Source: JAMXLO01 sp963726125 | GTDB lineage: Bacteria > Pseudomonadota > Alphaproteobacteria > Acetobacterales > Acetobacteraceae | Assembly: GCA_963726125.1 (NCBI GenBank) | Contig: CAVSBG010000009.1 | Location: 1-64,000 of the forward strand | Reading direction: 5' to 3' | DNA: 64,000 nucleotides | In this document: piece after piece, positions 9,148-18,247 of the stretch | Numbering within the stretch: the stretch's first letter is position 1 | How the letters are laid out: each line of letters starts with the position of its first letter | Notes under the pieces: generated by a model | What the model was told of the DNA's origin: nothing | Databases searched by the model: none | What the model saw: the letters and a program-made list of their open reading frames with translations, nothing else | Program-made: the position numbers and the translations under genes

Positions 9148-9893
9148 GCTGGTGAACCACCCATCCGTGTCGCACAGGCAATCAACGACGTGCCGGGAAC
9201 TCCAGATGGCAGGATCGATGAGCACGCGGTACTGATCCCGGCCAATAGACGGTGCATGCGCAGGACGCGATGGCGGCGGGATGGTTGTGGTGCGCTGGTT
9301 CGGCATCTGTTCTGGCGAGCAGCATGGGAAGATACAGCTCCTGAAAGAAATACCGCTGATGCCGTAGCGTGAAGCCTCCTGCCTCGAGCGTTGTCGCCAG
9401 TGTTGGACGGTCGTAGCGGCGAAAGTGACCGTAGTGAGTGTCGTAGTTCGACCAGAGCTCGGCACGGGCCGGGACCGTTACGATCAGGGCGCGGCTGTTG
9501 GGAAATCCGTCGCCGATGGCGCGGAGGAATCCCACATCGTCTTCAATGTGTTCGAGCACGTCGAGCAGGAGCAGCGCATCGACGCTGCGCCGGAATTCGG
9601 CATCCAGGTGCAGACAGTCCTGCTGCATGAACACGTGGTCGGCACACTCGGTCGGGTACTCGCGGCCGCCCGAGGTCGCAGCCCCAGCAGTCGATGTTGG
9701 ATGCCCTCAGGTGCCGCAAGACGATGGCCGGACCGCAGCCGATTTCCAGGACGCGGCCGACGGCTGGCGCCGCACGACGCAGGGTCGCTGCAACGAGCCG
9801 ATTCCTCGCGAGGTGCCAGAAGTGGCTCTGGATGCCATCAGGATAGGCTTCGTCATATTGGTTGTCCGAAAACACGGAGCCTGGCAGATCCAT
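9144..9893 (-). pseudogene. SAM-dependent methyltransferase with two frameshifts
   Basis: Reading leftward, frame one gives the N-terminal YDEAYPDGIQSHFWHLARNR and the SAM motif VLEIGCGPAIVLRHLR. Around 9660 it shifts to a frame with DALLLLDVLEHIEDDVGFLR, LIVTVPARAELWSNYD and HRQRYFFQELYLPMLLAR. Near 9290 it shifts again to HRLLAGIST and GVPGTSLIA, ending at the TGA at 9144-9146. The pieces in order reproduce a normal ~240-residue family member, so one ancestral gene is split by two indels. ATG at 9893 chosen because homologues begin just before the YDxAYPDG string; a further ATG is at 9965. Confidence 0.6.
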
Positions 9894-10013
9894 TGCTGGA
9901 ACGTCAGAATCCAGGCAAACTCGCGAGACATATTCGCGTCGTGCAGGGGAACGTCGCGGCTGCATGACGGAACCGTGCGCGCGAGCCGCGGGGACGGCGC
10001 GGCAGTGTCCAGC

Positions 10014-11894
10014 TCACGCAGCAATGGCGATACTCCCTGCTCGATCGACAATGCCCTGCAGGCTGAGCCAGCTCCACAGCAGCAATCGCTCGTCTTCCTT
10101 GCCGGCGCGCGCGGCGGACCAGCGTTCGGCGATCCAGTCCGGACGCAGGCCCGGAATGGTCCCAAGCGGCGGCGTGGCTGGCATCTGACGCAGCCAACGA
10201 GCGAAGGGAACGCCGAAGCCCTTCTTGGGCCGCTGCAACACCGCATCTGGAACCAAGCCCTGTGCAGCGCGGCGCAGCAGGAACTTGCGCACGCCGCGAC
10301 GATACTTGTAGCCATGCGGCAGACGGGCGCAGAAATCCACCACGTCATTGTCCAGAAAGATCGCGCGCGCTTCCAGCGACACCATCATCGCCGCACGGTC
10401 AGTCTTCGCGAGAATGCCGTCCTGTAGATAGAAGTTCGTGAAGAACTCCAACGCGCGGTCGACGTCGATTACGCGATTGCGCGCCGTCCCAAACCTCGAT
10501 CGCCTCGCTGTACAATTCCTCAACCGATATCGGCGCGTCGAACAGCGCACCAATCCGCGCGGGTTCCAATGGTGACATCCATACCGGCAGACGCACGCAA
10601 GCCGGATACGACATGCCCATCAGCGTTCGACGCAGTTTGAAATCCAGGCTCATGTTCGTGGTGGCGCGCGGCAGCATTCCCGCCATACGGCGGAGCATAA
10701 GATGCACAGGCGGTGGCACCAGCCGATCGTACCAGGCAGCGGGTTGCAGCGCGGCGAACGGGTCATAACCGGCGAACAGTTCGTCGCCACCATCGCCTGA
10801 TAGCGCCACGGTGACGTGCTCGCGGGCGAAAGCGCACAGCATGTGTGTCGGCAGGATCGATGCGTCTCCTGTCGGTTCATCGAGCCTCGCCAGTACGTCG
10901 CCGGCGAGACCGCGCGCGGTGTCGAAATCCAGGATCCGTTCGTGGTGGCGCGAACCGATCGCTGTGGCGACCTGCCGAGCGTAGGAGCTTTCGTCGAACG
11001 ATGGCTCGTTGAAGCCGATGGTGAACGTGTCGAGGCTGTCGGCTGCACGATGTCGGGCTGCAAGCGCCAGCACCAGGCTGGAATCGATACCGCCGGACAG
11101 AAACATGCCAAGCGGCACGTCGACTGACCAGTCGCCGCGTCACCGCGCGGTCCAGCAGCGTGCGCAGTTCCTCCGCCAGTTCCCCGATACGGTCGCTTCG
11201 GTGCGTGCTTGTCAGCCTCGATGGCGAAGCGCCAATAGCGTCGTTCCCGCACGCGAAAATCCGCGAGTTCTAGTGTAAGGCTACATCCTCCCGGAAGCTT
11301 GCGGGCGCCGCGATAGAGCGCGTTGGGCGCCGGGATGTAGCCGTAGGCAAAGAACTTCTGTAATGCGCGCTGGTCGATCGTGCGATCGACGGCGGGGTGC
11401 ATGATCAGCGCCGACAACTCGGAGGCGAACGCGAAGAAACCTGGGCGGGCGACATAGAAAAACGGCTTTTCGCCAAAGCGGTCGCGCGCGGCGAACAGCC
11501 GGCGGCGCGGACGATCCCAGATGACGAACGCGAACATGCCGTTCAATCGCGCGGGGAGGTCCTCGCCCCATTGCTCATAGCCGTGGACCAGGACCTCGGT
11601 GTCGGAATGGTCGCTGCGGAAGACATGACCCGCGGCGAGAAGCTCGGCGCGCAATTCTGCCTGGTTGTAGATCTCGCCGTTGAACAGGACGCAGATCGAG
11701 CCATCCTCGTTCCACATCGGCTGATGGCCGCCGGCGATATCGACGATGGCAAGTCGCTGGAAGGCGAGATGCACGGCGTGATCGCGGTCGACATGAAAGC
11801 CGGTGTCGTCGGGGCCGCGGTGGACGATCGCGTTGGCCATCGCCGCCAGGTTCGCCTGCGTGCCTGAGCCAACGAAACCGGCCAGTCCGCACAT
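10014..11894 (-). pseudogene. asnB: Asparagine synthetase (glutamine-hydrolysing), frame-broken
   Basis: The N-terminal glutaminase domain starts MCGLAGFVGS with catalytic Cys2, then HRGPDDTG and LFNGEIYN. The synthetase domain has the PPi loop FLSGGIDSSLVLALA and ALSGDGGDELFAGYD, and later FYLQDGILAKTDRAAMM. These parts lie in different frames: shifts occur near 11190 (after HAPKR), near 11120 (before VPLGMFLSGG) and near 10480 (before ALEFFTNFYLQDG). Each is a one-base change. Asn-synthetase-like proteins in glycan loci often amidate or modify sugars rather than make asparagine; the exosortase/polysaccharide subtype is possible. Its ATG lies 6 bp after the stop of the GT2 gene, so the two were one operon. 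Confidence 0.7.
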
Positions 11895-11900
11895 GGCGGA

Positions 11901-12980
11901 TCAGCTGTCCTGGTACGACGGCACTGCGTCGAGATTGATCAGTTCGCGCGCGTGGTAGATGGTCTTGCCCTGCGATTCGAAATACGTGCGCACCACGATC
12001 TCGGCAACCAGACCGATGGAAATGCTCATGACGCCCATCATGAAGGACATGACCACCAACAGGGGTAGAGGGGTCTGGATCATCGTCGCGTAGCCGAGGA
12101 ACTTCAGATACATCATATAGGCCGCGCTGACCGTGGCGACGGCAAACCACAGCATCCCGAACCCACCGAAGATATAGATTGGTTTGCCGATCCAGCGATC
12201 GAGGAAGCGGACCACCATCAGGTCGAGAATGACCTTGAGGATGCGTTCCAGTCCGTAATTGGACTTTCCGTGCAGGCGAGGGTTGTGATTGACCGGGATT
12301 TCCGCAATGCGCGCACCGTACCAGGACGCGTAGATCGGCACGAAGCGGTGCATCTCGCCATACAGGCGCACCGGGGCGAGAACGCTCCGGCGATAGGCCT
12401 TCAAGGAGCAGCCATAGTCGTGCAGACGCACCCCAGACAGGCGGGAGATCAGCTTGTTGGCGACGTTGCTGACGAAGTTGCGCCTGACCTTTGCGTCCTG
12501 ACGGTTCTGCCGCCAGCCGGAGACGACGTCGTAGCCTTCATCCAGTTTGGCCAACAGGCGCGGGATATCGGCCGGATCGTTCTGCAGGTCAGCGTCGATC
12601 GGCACGATGATGCTGCCTCGGGCATGATCAATGCCTGCCATCATCGCCGCCGTCTGTCCGTAATTTCGCGCGAGGTCGATAACCCGCAACTCGCGATGGA
12701 CCGTGGTCAGGGCACGGAGCAGACGCAGCGAGCCATCCGTGCTGCCGTCGTTGACCGCGATGACCTCGAACGGCTCACCGAGTTCGCTGAGGACGGAGAA
12801 CAGCCGTTCGATGAGTACCGGCAGGTTCTTTTCCTCATTCCTAGCAGGGATGATGACCGAGACGATGATACGAGCTTGGGTCGCTGTGCTGGGGCCTGGT
12901 CTGTCCCGGCGCGCCAGGCGGTCCAGGTTCATCAGGCTCGAAAGCTCGTCACGTCTCGCCAAGGCCTGCGCAAGCGACAT
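11901..12980 (-). CDS. GT2 polyprenyl-phosphate glycosyltransferase with C-terminal membrane helices
   Basis: 359 residues. The GT-A domain shows VSVIIPARNEEKNLPVLI, AVNDGSTDGSLRLL, and the metal-binding PIDADLQNDPADIP. Two hydrophobic helices follow near residues 260-330 (FGGFGMLWFAVATV and LLVVMSFMMGVMSIS). This is the architecture of DPM/GtrB/ArnC-type enzymes, which load a sugar onto undecaprenyl phosphate at the cytoplasmic face. The product would serve the GT-C enzymes at 3.8-7.4 kb. ATG at 12980 preceded by GGGGAC. First gene of the leftward operon; its promoter should lie in 12981-13230. Confidence 0.8.
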   Translation of the reverse strand: MSLAQALARRDELSSLMNLDRLARRDRPGPSTATQARIIVSVIIPARNEEKNLPVLIERLFSVLSELGEPFEVIAVNDGSTDGSLRLLRALTTVHRELRVIDLARNYGQTAAMMAGIDHARGSIIVPIDADLQNDPADIPRLLAKLDEGYDVVSGWRQNRQDAKVRRNFVSNVANKLISRLSGVRLHDYGCSLKAYRRSVLAPVRLYGEMHRFVPIYASWYGARIAEIPVNHNPRLHGKSNYGLERILKVILDLMVVRFLDRWIGKPIYIFGGFGMLWFAVATVSAAYMMYLKFLGYATMIQTPLPLLVVMSFMMGVMSISIGLVAEIVVRTYFESQGKTIYHARELINLDAVPSYQDS

Positions 12981-13243
12981 CGTGTGTCCCCGGTTCCGTC
13001 GGCGCGCTTTCAGCGCACCGGGCCGGATACGCCGGATTGGGTGTCAGCGAGGTTTCATCATTGCTGAAACCTTGCGTGGGGCTATTGGAATTGGCGTGGT
13101 TTGGTGCTGGAAACGCGCCGCGGAGACCTTGCGCTGCCGCCATGTCGTTGTCGGCTGGCTCCGAACGCCCGGATCAGGCGACGTGGATCGGCAAGCCGGC
13201 ATGCGCTGGTTGATGTCCGCCAATTGCAGGAGTGCCCTCAGCC

Positions 13244-13909
13244 ATGGTGGTGACGAACCGTGCCGCGGTGTTCGACGCCTATGGGACTTTGCTGGATGTG
13301 CACGCGGCGATGGCGCGGCATGCCGAAAGGCTGGGTCCCGAGTGGCCGCGGATGAGCGCCGACTGGCGGGCCAAGCAGATCGAATACACCTGGGTCCGCA
13401 GCCTTGCCGGGCCCCCGCATCACCGGGATTTCTGGACGTTGACGCGGGAGTCGTTGGCCTTTGTGGCGCAGCGACATGGCGTCACCGATCCGGCGCTGCT
13501 TGCCGATGTGCTGGCGGCGTACCGGCGGCTGGATGCTTATCCGGAGGTGCCGAGGGTGCTGGCGTCGCTGCGCGATCAAGGTGTGGCGCGTGCCATCTTG
13601 TCCAACGGCGAGCCGGGCATGCTGGGCGATGCAGTGCGGTCTGCTGGCATCGCGGACCTGCTGGATGATGTGCTCAGCGTCGAGAGCGTCGGCGTGTTCA
13701 AGCCCGATCCGCGCGTATACCGGCTGGTCACCGACAGGTTTGGCGTAGCGGCTGAGGATGTTGGGTTTTACTCGTCCAACCCGTGGGACGCGTTTGGCGC
13801 GCTGGCCTTTGGATTTCGTGTTTTCTGGGTGAACCGGCTCGGTCAGCCGGATGAATATGGTCTGCGGGGGCGGGTGACCGAACTCGCGGACCTGTCGGCC
13901 GTCGCGTGA
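13244..13909 (+). CDS. HAD hydrolase, (S)-2-haloacid dehalogenase type
   Basis: 221 residues. FDAYGTLLDVHAAM carries the nucleophile Asp, AILSNGEPGML the Ser/Asn motif II, GVFKPDPRVYRL the Lys motif III, and FYSSNPWDAFGALAFG the SSNxxD motif typical of L-2-haloacid dehalogenases. The family inverts configuration while hydrolysing 2-haloalkanoates, but many members act on unknown substrates. ATG at 13244 follows GCAGGAG with 11-nt spacing; a GTG at 13232 is too close to that site. The stop overlaps the start of the RNA methyltransferase (GTGA), implying coupling. Confidence 0.85.
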   Translation: MVVTNRAAVFDAYGTLLDVHAAMARHAERLGPEWPRMSADWRAKQIEYTWVRSLAGPPHHRDFWTLTRESLAFVAQRHGVTDPALLADVLAAYRRLDAYPEVPRVLASLRDQGVARAILSNGEPGMLGDAVRSAGIADLLDDVLSVESVGVFKPDPRVYRLVTDRFGVAAEDVGFYSSNPWDAFGALAFGFRVFWVNRLGQPDEYGLRGRVTELADLSAVA

Positions 13910-15225
13910 CGCCGGCTGGGCAGACGGCGGCGGCCATCGAGCTGCTGGCAGAGATGGTGGGCGGGGAGGCGCATGCTGATCGGGTGCCGTTGGTGGAACG
14001 GGAGGCGCATGGTGCCCCGGCCTCACGCGCGGCGCCCCCTCCCCCTGGCCCCTCCCGCGAGGGGAGGGGGAGAAGAGTTGGGCAGCGGCCTGGCGACGCG
14101 GTTGCCAACGATTACTTCCGCGCCCGGCGGTTCATTGGCTCCGGCGACCGGCGGGCGGTGTCGGACCGGGTCTGGCGCGTACTGCGGTCCTATCGGCGGC
14201 TGAGCTGGTGGCTGGGCGATCGCCCCACGCCTCGGCTGCTGGTGGCGGCATCGCTGCTGCTGGACGGCGAATCACTAGGCGACTTCACGGGCGGCAAGTT
14301 CGCGCCGGCAGCCCTAGCGCCGTCCGAGCAGGCCGCGCTGCAGAAGCTGCAAGGGCGCACGCTGGATCATCCCTCGATGGCTCCGGCGGTTCGCCTGGAG
14401 GTGCCGGACTGGCTGGCTTCTAAGGTCGACGCTGGGGAACTGCGCGCGCTGATGGAGCCGGCCTCGCTGGATCTCCGGGTCAACCTGCTGAAGGCGACGC
14501 GCGAGGAGGCCATCGCCGCGCTCGCCCGGGAAGGCGTGACGGCGACGCCGACACCGCATTCGCCGTGGGGCCTGCGGATCGACGGGCGGCGCCTGATCAC
14601 CACCGGAGCCGCGTTCCGGGCCGGTTTGGTGGAGATCCAGGACGAGGGCAGCCAGCTCGTCGCGGCGCTGGTCGATGCGCGGCCCGGCCAGCGCGTTGCC
14701 GACATGTGTGCCGGTGCCGGCGGCAAGACGCTCGCCATGGCAATGACGATGCAGAACCGCGGCCAGATCGTCGCCTGCGATGTATCGGCCGCGCGTTTGG
14801 ATGGTGCGGTCCGGCGGCTGCGGCGCGCCGGCGTGCACAACGTCGAGCGCCATCTGCTCGAGGCGGGCGACAAATGGATCAAGCGCAGGGCTGCAAGTTT
14901 CGACCGCGTGCTGGTGGATGCGCCATGCACCGGCATCGGCACCTGGCGGCGCAATCCCGATGCGCGGCTGCGCCTGACCGAGGCCGACATTGCCGAACTT
15001 CTGCCAAAACAGGCGGCTATTCTCGACCAGGCCGCTTCGCTGGTTCGCATTGGCGGACGTTTGGTCTACGCTACCTGTTCGCTGCTCGCCGAGGAGAATG
15101 AGGGCCAGGTGATCGCGTTCCTTAGCCGCCGTGCGGCATTCGCTCAGTTGGATACCCTGTCACTGACGCCCGCACGTCATGGCACCGACGGATTTTTTGC
15201 CGCCGTGCTGGAGCGGCGCTCATGA
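13906..15225 (+). CDS. RsmB-family rRNA cytosine-5 methyltransferase
   Basis: 439 residues. The catalytic domain has VADMCAGAGGKTLAMAM (SAM motif I), FDRVLVDAPCTGIGTWRRNP (motif IV with catalytic Cys) and LVYATCSLLAEEN (motif VI with the release Cys). It should form m5C in 16S rRNA. The GTG start overlaps the HAD stop. Residues ~33-60 are a Pro/Arg/Gly-rich stretch encoded by a long palindrome (14039-14072) that looks inserted; the NusB-like N-terminal region (FRARRFIGSGDRRAVSDRVW) resumes directly after it. The C-terminus ends GTDGFFAAVLER, as expected. Confidence 0.85.
   Translation: MTPAGQTAAAIELLAEMVGGEAHADRVPLVEREAHGAPASRAAPPPPGPSREGRGRRVGQRPGDAVANDYFRARRFIGSGDRRAVSDRVWRVLRSYRRLSWWLGDRPTPRLLVAASLLLDGESLGDFTGGKFAPAALAPSEQAALQKLQGRTLDHPSMAPAVRLEVPDWLASKVDAGELRALMEPASLDLRVNLLKATREEAIAALAREGVTATPTPHSPWGLRIDGRRLITTGAAFRAGLVEIQDEGSQLVAALVDARPGQRVADMCAGAGGKTLAMAMTMQNRGQIVACDVSAARLDGAVRRLRRAGVHNVERHLLEAGDKWIKRRAASFDRVLVDAPCTGIGTWRRNPDARLRLTEADIAELLPKQAAILDQAASLVRIGGRLVYATCSLLAEENEGQVIAFLSRRAAFAQLDTLSLTPARHGTDGFFAAVLERRS
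14039..14072. repeat. Long GC palindrome inside the rsmB-like gene
   Basis: Nested stems: CTCCCCCT pairs with AGGGGGAG outside, CCCCTC pairs with GAGGGG inside, around a CCGC loop with a GG bulge. It translates in frame as PPPPGPSREGRG between otherwise conserved parts of the N-terminal domain. It resembles mobile intergenic palindromes and is the kind of element usually kept out of genes. Confidence 0.6.
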
Positions 15226-15283
15226 TCACGGGGACAAGGCCGGCGGCAGGCGCTGAAGGCCGGGCCGGCGTGCGGCTGCATTC

Positions 15284-15853
15284 ATGATCACAGTCCGGCG
15301 CGCGCGGCCGGCTGACGCCATTTCCATCGGCGCGGTGCATGTGGCGGCGTGGCGGAGCACATATCCGGGCATCCTGCCGGACGATTTCCTCGCGCGATTG
15401 TCCGTGCCTCGCCAAGCGGCGCACTACGATGCGGCGATCCGGTCCTCGACCACCGGCGTGTTCGTGGCGTCTGCCTCCGGAACCGATGTGCCGCCGGGGA
15501 GCGGGTCGCGCATCATCGGCTTCTCCACCGCCGGCCGCGCCCGGGGCGAGTTCGCCGGGCGGCGGCTGGGGGAGGGCGAGGTGGAGACGCTGTATGTGCT
15601 CGACGACTGGCGGGATCGGGGCATTGGCCGCAAGCTGATGCGGGCGGCCGCGGCGCACCTGGCGGAAACCGGATGCAAGTCGTGCTTCGTTTGGGTGCTG
15701 CGCGACAATCCGAGCCGTTGGTTCTACCAGCGTATCGGCGGCAAACCGGCGGCCGAAGCAATGATCCAGTTTGCCGGCCAGAAGGTGCCGCAGACGGCAT
15801 TCGTGTGGGATCCGATCGAGCGATTGTTGGCGGCCTCGACGCAGGAGTCCTGA
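15284..15853 (+). CDS. GNAT-family N-acetyltransferase
   Basis: 189 residues beginning MITVRRARPADAISIGAVHV, then AAWRSTYPGILPDDFL, a frequent signature of GNATs of this subgroup. VETLYVLDDWRDRGIGRKLM contains the acetyl-CoA loop (R/Q-x-x-G-x-G/A, here RDRGIG), and VLRDNPSRWFYQRIGGK the motif B end. Substrate not predictable. It starts 58 bp after the rsmB-like gene on the same strand and may be co-transcribed. Confidence 0.8.
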   Translation: MITVRRARPADAISIGAVHVAAWRSTYPGILPDDFLARLSVPRQAAHYDAAIRSSTTGVFVASASGTDVPPGSGSRIIGFSTAGRARGEFAGRRLGEGEVETLYVLDDWRDRGIGRKLMRAAAAHLAETGCKSCFVWVLRDNPSRWFYQRIGGKPAAEAMIQFAGQKVPQTAFVWDPIERLLAASTQES

Positions 15854-15907
15854 GAACCGTTTGGCTTGTTCGGCGTTCTCCGTCCCGAATGGGAATGGAG
15901 GATGGCC

Positions 15908-16465
15908 ATGCGACGAACCGCGATTTTGGCTGGTAGCCTCGGGCTGGTGGCTGTGTTCGCACTACCTGTAGCGGCACAACCGGTGTCGCCGACACTTGCC
16001 TATGTGCAACCGCTGCCCGTGCCGGCGGTGCAGAGCGTGCAGGCGAAGCTGCAACAGGCTGGGGTTTATGCCGGCCAGGTCGACGGCATGTGGGGCGCTG
16101 ACAGCGCGGCAGCGCTGACGCGGTTCCAACAGGCGCATCAATTGCAAGTGACGGGGCAGCTCAATCAGGCGACCGTCGCGACGCTGGGGCTGGATCCGAA
16201 CACGCTGTTCGTCACGCCGGCCGTGGCGCCCGTAGCGCCCCCGCCATCGTTGGATCATCTGATGCCCGCGTCGGTGCGCGCTTTGCAGGCACGCCTCGGC
16301 ACTCTGGGCTTCTATAGTGGCGCGGTGGATGGCGTGTGGGGCGATGCGACCGAGCGGGGGATCGTGAACTTCCAACGCTCCCGGGGGCTGCAGACGGATG
16401 GGCAGCTTGGTCCGGCGACGCTCACGGCGATGGGGCTGGCACCGGACGCATTGGCATATCGGTAA
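15908..16465 (+). CDS. Secreted protein with two peptidoglycan-binding domains
   Basis: 185 residues. A signal peptide (MRRTAILAGSLGLVAVFALP, then VAAQP) is followed by two PG_binding_1 repeats: VQAKLQQAGVYAGQVDGMWG..TRFQQAHQL and LQARLGTLGFYSGAVDGVWG..NFQRSRGL. These three-helix domains bind murein in the periplasm. No catalytic domain is attached, so it may be an anchor or an inhibitor. ATG 15908 has GGAGG 6 nt upstream; the in-frame ATG at 15902 overlaps that site. A strong hairpin follows the stop. Confidence 0.8.
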   Translation: MRRTAILAGSLGLVAVFALPVAAQPVSPTLAYVQPLPVPAVQSVQAKLQQAGVYAGQVDGMWGADSAAALTRFQQAHQLQVTGQLNQATVATLGLDPNTLFVTPAVAPVAPPPSLDHLMPASVRALQARLGTLGFYSGAVDGVWGDATERGIVNFQRSRGLQTDGQLGPATLTAMGLAPDALAYR

Positions 16466-16475
16466 AAAAAGCCCG

Positions 16476-16516
16476 GCCGACCGATCAAATATGCACTTCA
16501 TGTGCGATCGGTCGGC
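16476..16516. terminator. Compound hairpin after the peptidoglycan-binding gene
   Basis: GCCGACCGATC (16476-16486) pairs perfectly with GATCGGTCGGC (16506-16516). Inside the loop GCAC and GTGC form a second short stem around TTCAT. An A7 run immediately precedes it on the plus strand, which is a T run on the minus strand. It could act as a terminator in either direction or mark the end of the IS1634 remnant. Confidence 0.45.
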
Positions 16517-16599
16517 TGGGGTTCATGCCGCGTTCTCGGCCAATTCCTCGCGGCCGAGATCAAAGATGGGCTCCGCATCATCGGGCGTGTTGAGCGAGT

Positions 16600-17035
16600 C
16601 TCTTCTCGCCGCGCACGGGCGAACATTCGTCCCATCGTCCGCCGAGGCTCGATGCGGCGGTGGCGGGCGATAGCGGACGGGTGGTGGCGAGCTCGGATAC
16701 GGGTCGAGGGATGCGACTGGCCAGCGGGGCGAGCACAAGGTCGCGGCTGCGATCCTCACCACAGCCAAGGGTGCGGTCGAGGCCGATGTTGCGCGCGGTC
16801 CGAGCCGGCGGCAACGTGGCCGTGTGGCAAGCTGCGGATGACGGTGAAGGCGTGACGCTCGGTGGGGATGAACCGTGCCGCCCTTCGACACACCGCGCAG
16901 ACCTTCGGTGTGGGCTATGGGCCAGTCGGACAGGTTGCGCAGAGTGCGCTTACGGACCTTGCCGCCTTCGCAGTAGCTCTGGTGCAGGAGGATCGCCGGG
17001 GGTGAGTTCCGATTCGGAACGGCTTCGATGTACAT
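16600..17035 (-). pseudogene. IS1634-family transposase fragment
   Basis: From the ATG at 17035 the frame reads MYIEAVPNRNSPPAILLHQS then EGGKVRKRTLRNLSDWP, the standard start of IS1634 transposases. After about 50 codons the family-like sequence jumps frame (TARNIGLDRTLG and LATTRPLSPATAASSLG) and ends near 16600. The DDE domain is absent. Only ~145 codons of a normally ~500-residue protein remain, so it is a frameshifted stub. The left limit is approximate. Confidence 0.65.
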
Positions 17036-17199
17036 GGCGAAGCATCAGCACATCCGGTCGCAGCGTACAAGTCCTGAATATTATATTACACAGCGATTTG
17101 GACGACATCAGCCGGCTTTGCGAGTCTTTCCAACAGCTTCAGCGCGAAAGTGCCGGCAAGCTCAGTTTAAACTCAGCAGAGATCAACAACCCGAAGCGC

Positions 17200-18226
17200 T
17201 CACCGTCCCGGCAGAAAGCCCCCCAGGAACGCCGCGAGATTGTCGCCGAGTTTCTCCACGATGTAGCCACCCTCCTGCACCAGCAGCGTCGGTATGCCAA
17301 ACCTGCCAATACGCTCGCCGATCGTGCGGAATCCCTCGGCGGTGACGGCGAGATTGGCTGTTGGATCGCCGATATGCGCGTCGAACCCAAGCGAAACGAT
17401 CAGTACCCGAAGCGTCAAACCTGCGGATCGCTTCCAGCCCCGCTTCGATCGCCGTGACATACCTCGGATTCTCGGTGCCCGCCGGCAGTGGCAAATTCAG
17501 ATTGCAGCCAGCACCTCGCCCCGCCCCGGTCTCATCAGCATAGCCCGCGTACCACGGATACAGCTCGCGCGGATCGCCGTGCACCGAGCAGAAGAACACA
17601 TCGTCGCGCTCGTACAGAATGCTCTGTGTGCCATTGCCGGCGTGCACGTCGACATCCAACACCGCTGGCTTGGCGCCGCCACTCACCAGCACCTGCGCCG
17701 CGATCGCTGCGTTGTTCAGATAGCAGAAGCCGCCCGCCAGGTCGGCATACGTGTGATGCCCGGACGGGCGACACAGCGCATAAGCCTCGCGCGCACCGCC
17801 GAGGATGCGTGTCGCGCCCTCCACCGCGACATGCGCCGACGTCTTCGCCGCATGCCATGTCGCCGACAGCACCGGCACGCCCTCGCCGCTGAGGTAATAG
17901 CCCGCCTGCCCCATGATCGCATCCGGCCGCCGCTGCATCGGCCGCACGGCATAGCCGAACGTCCGGACCACCGGACCTGCCAGCGGCGTGGTCTGCCAGC
18001 GCTCGAACGCGGTCTCCAGGAACTGTAGATACCCAGCGTCGTGCACCGCCGCGATTGGCGCCATGCCGTGATCCGGCGCAGGTGCCGTCGGCAGGCCCAA
18101 ACGGTTGACCGCGCCGAGCAACTGGTCCATGCGCGCTGCCCGATCGTAGAATGGCCGCCCGCTCGGTGACGGCGCCATCGTGGCAGGATCGTGCGCGGCG
18201 TGCGCGCTGGTGGTGATGACAATCAT
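17200..18226 (-). pseudogene. HDAC/acetylpolyamine amidohydrolase-like gene with a frameshift
   Basis: The N-terminal part from the ATG at 18226 shows ALCRPSGHHTYADLAGGFCY and LNNAAIAAQ (His-His active site and channel), then AVLDVDVHAGNGTQSILYE (zinc-binding Asp and His). Near 17420 the frame shifts; the other frame supplies IVSLGFDAHIGDPTANLAV (second zinc Asp) and LLVQEGGYIVEKLGDNLAAF (catalytic-pocket Tyr) to the stop at 17200. Joined, it is a normal ~340-residue member. These enzymes deacetylate acetylpolyamines or related amides. Divergent from the phosphodiesterase gene, with only 21 bp between the two ATGs. Confidence 0.75.
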
Positions 18227-18247
18227 GCTGGGATCCGGAGTGCTGAC

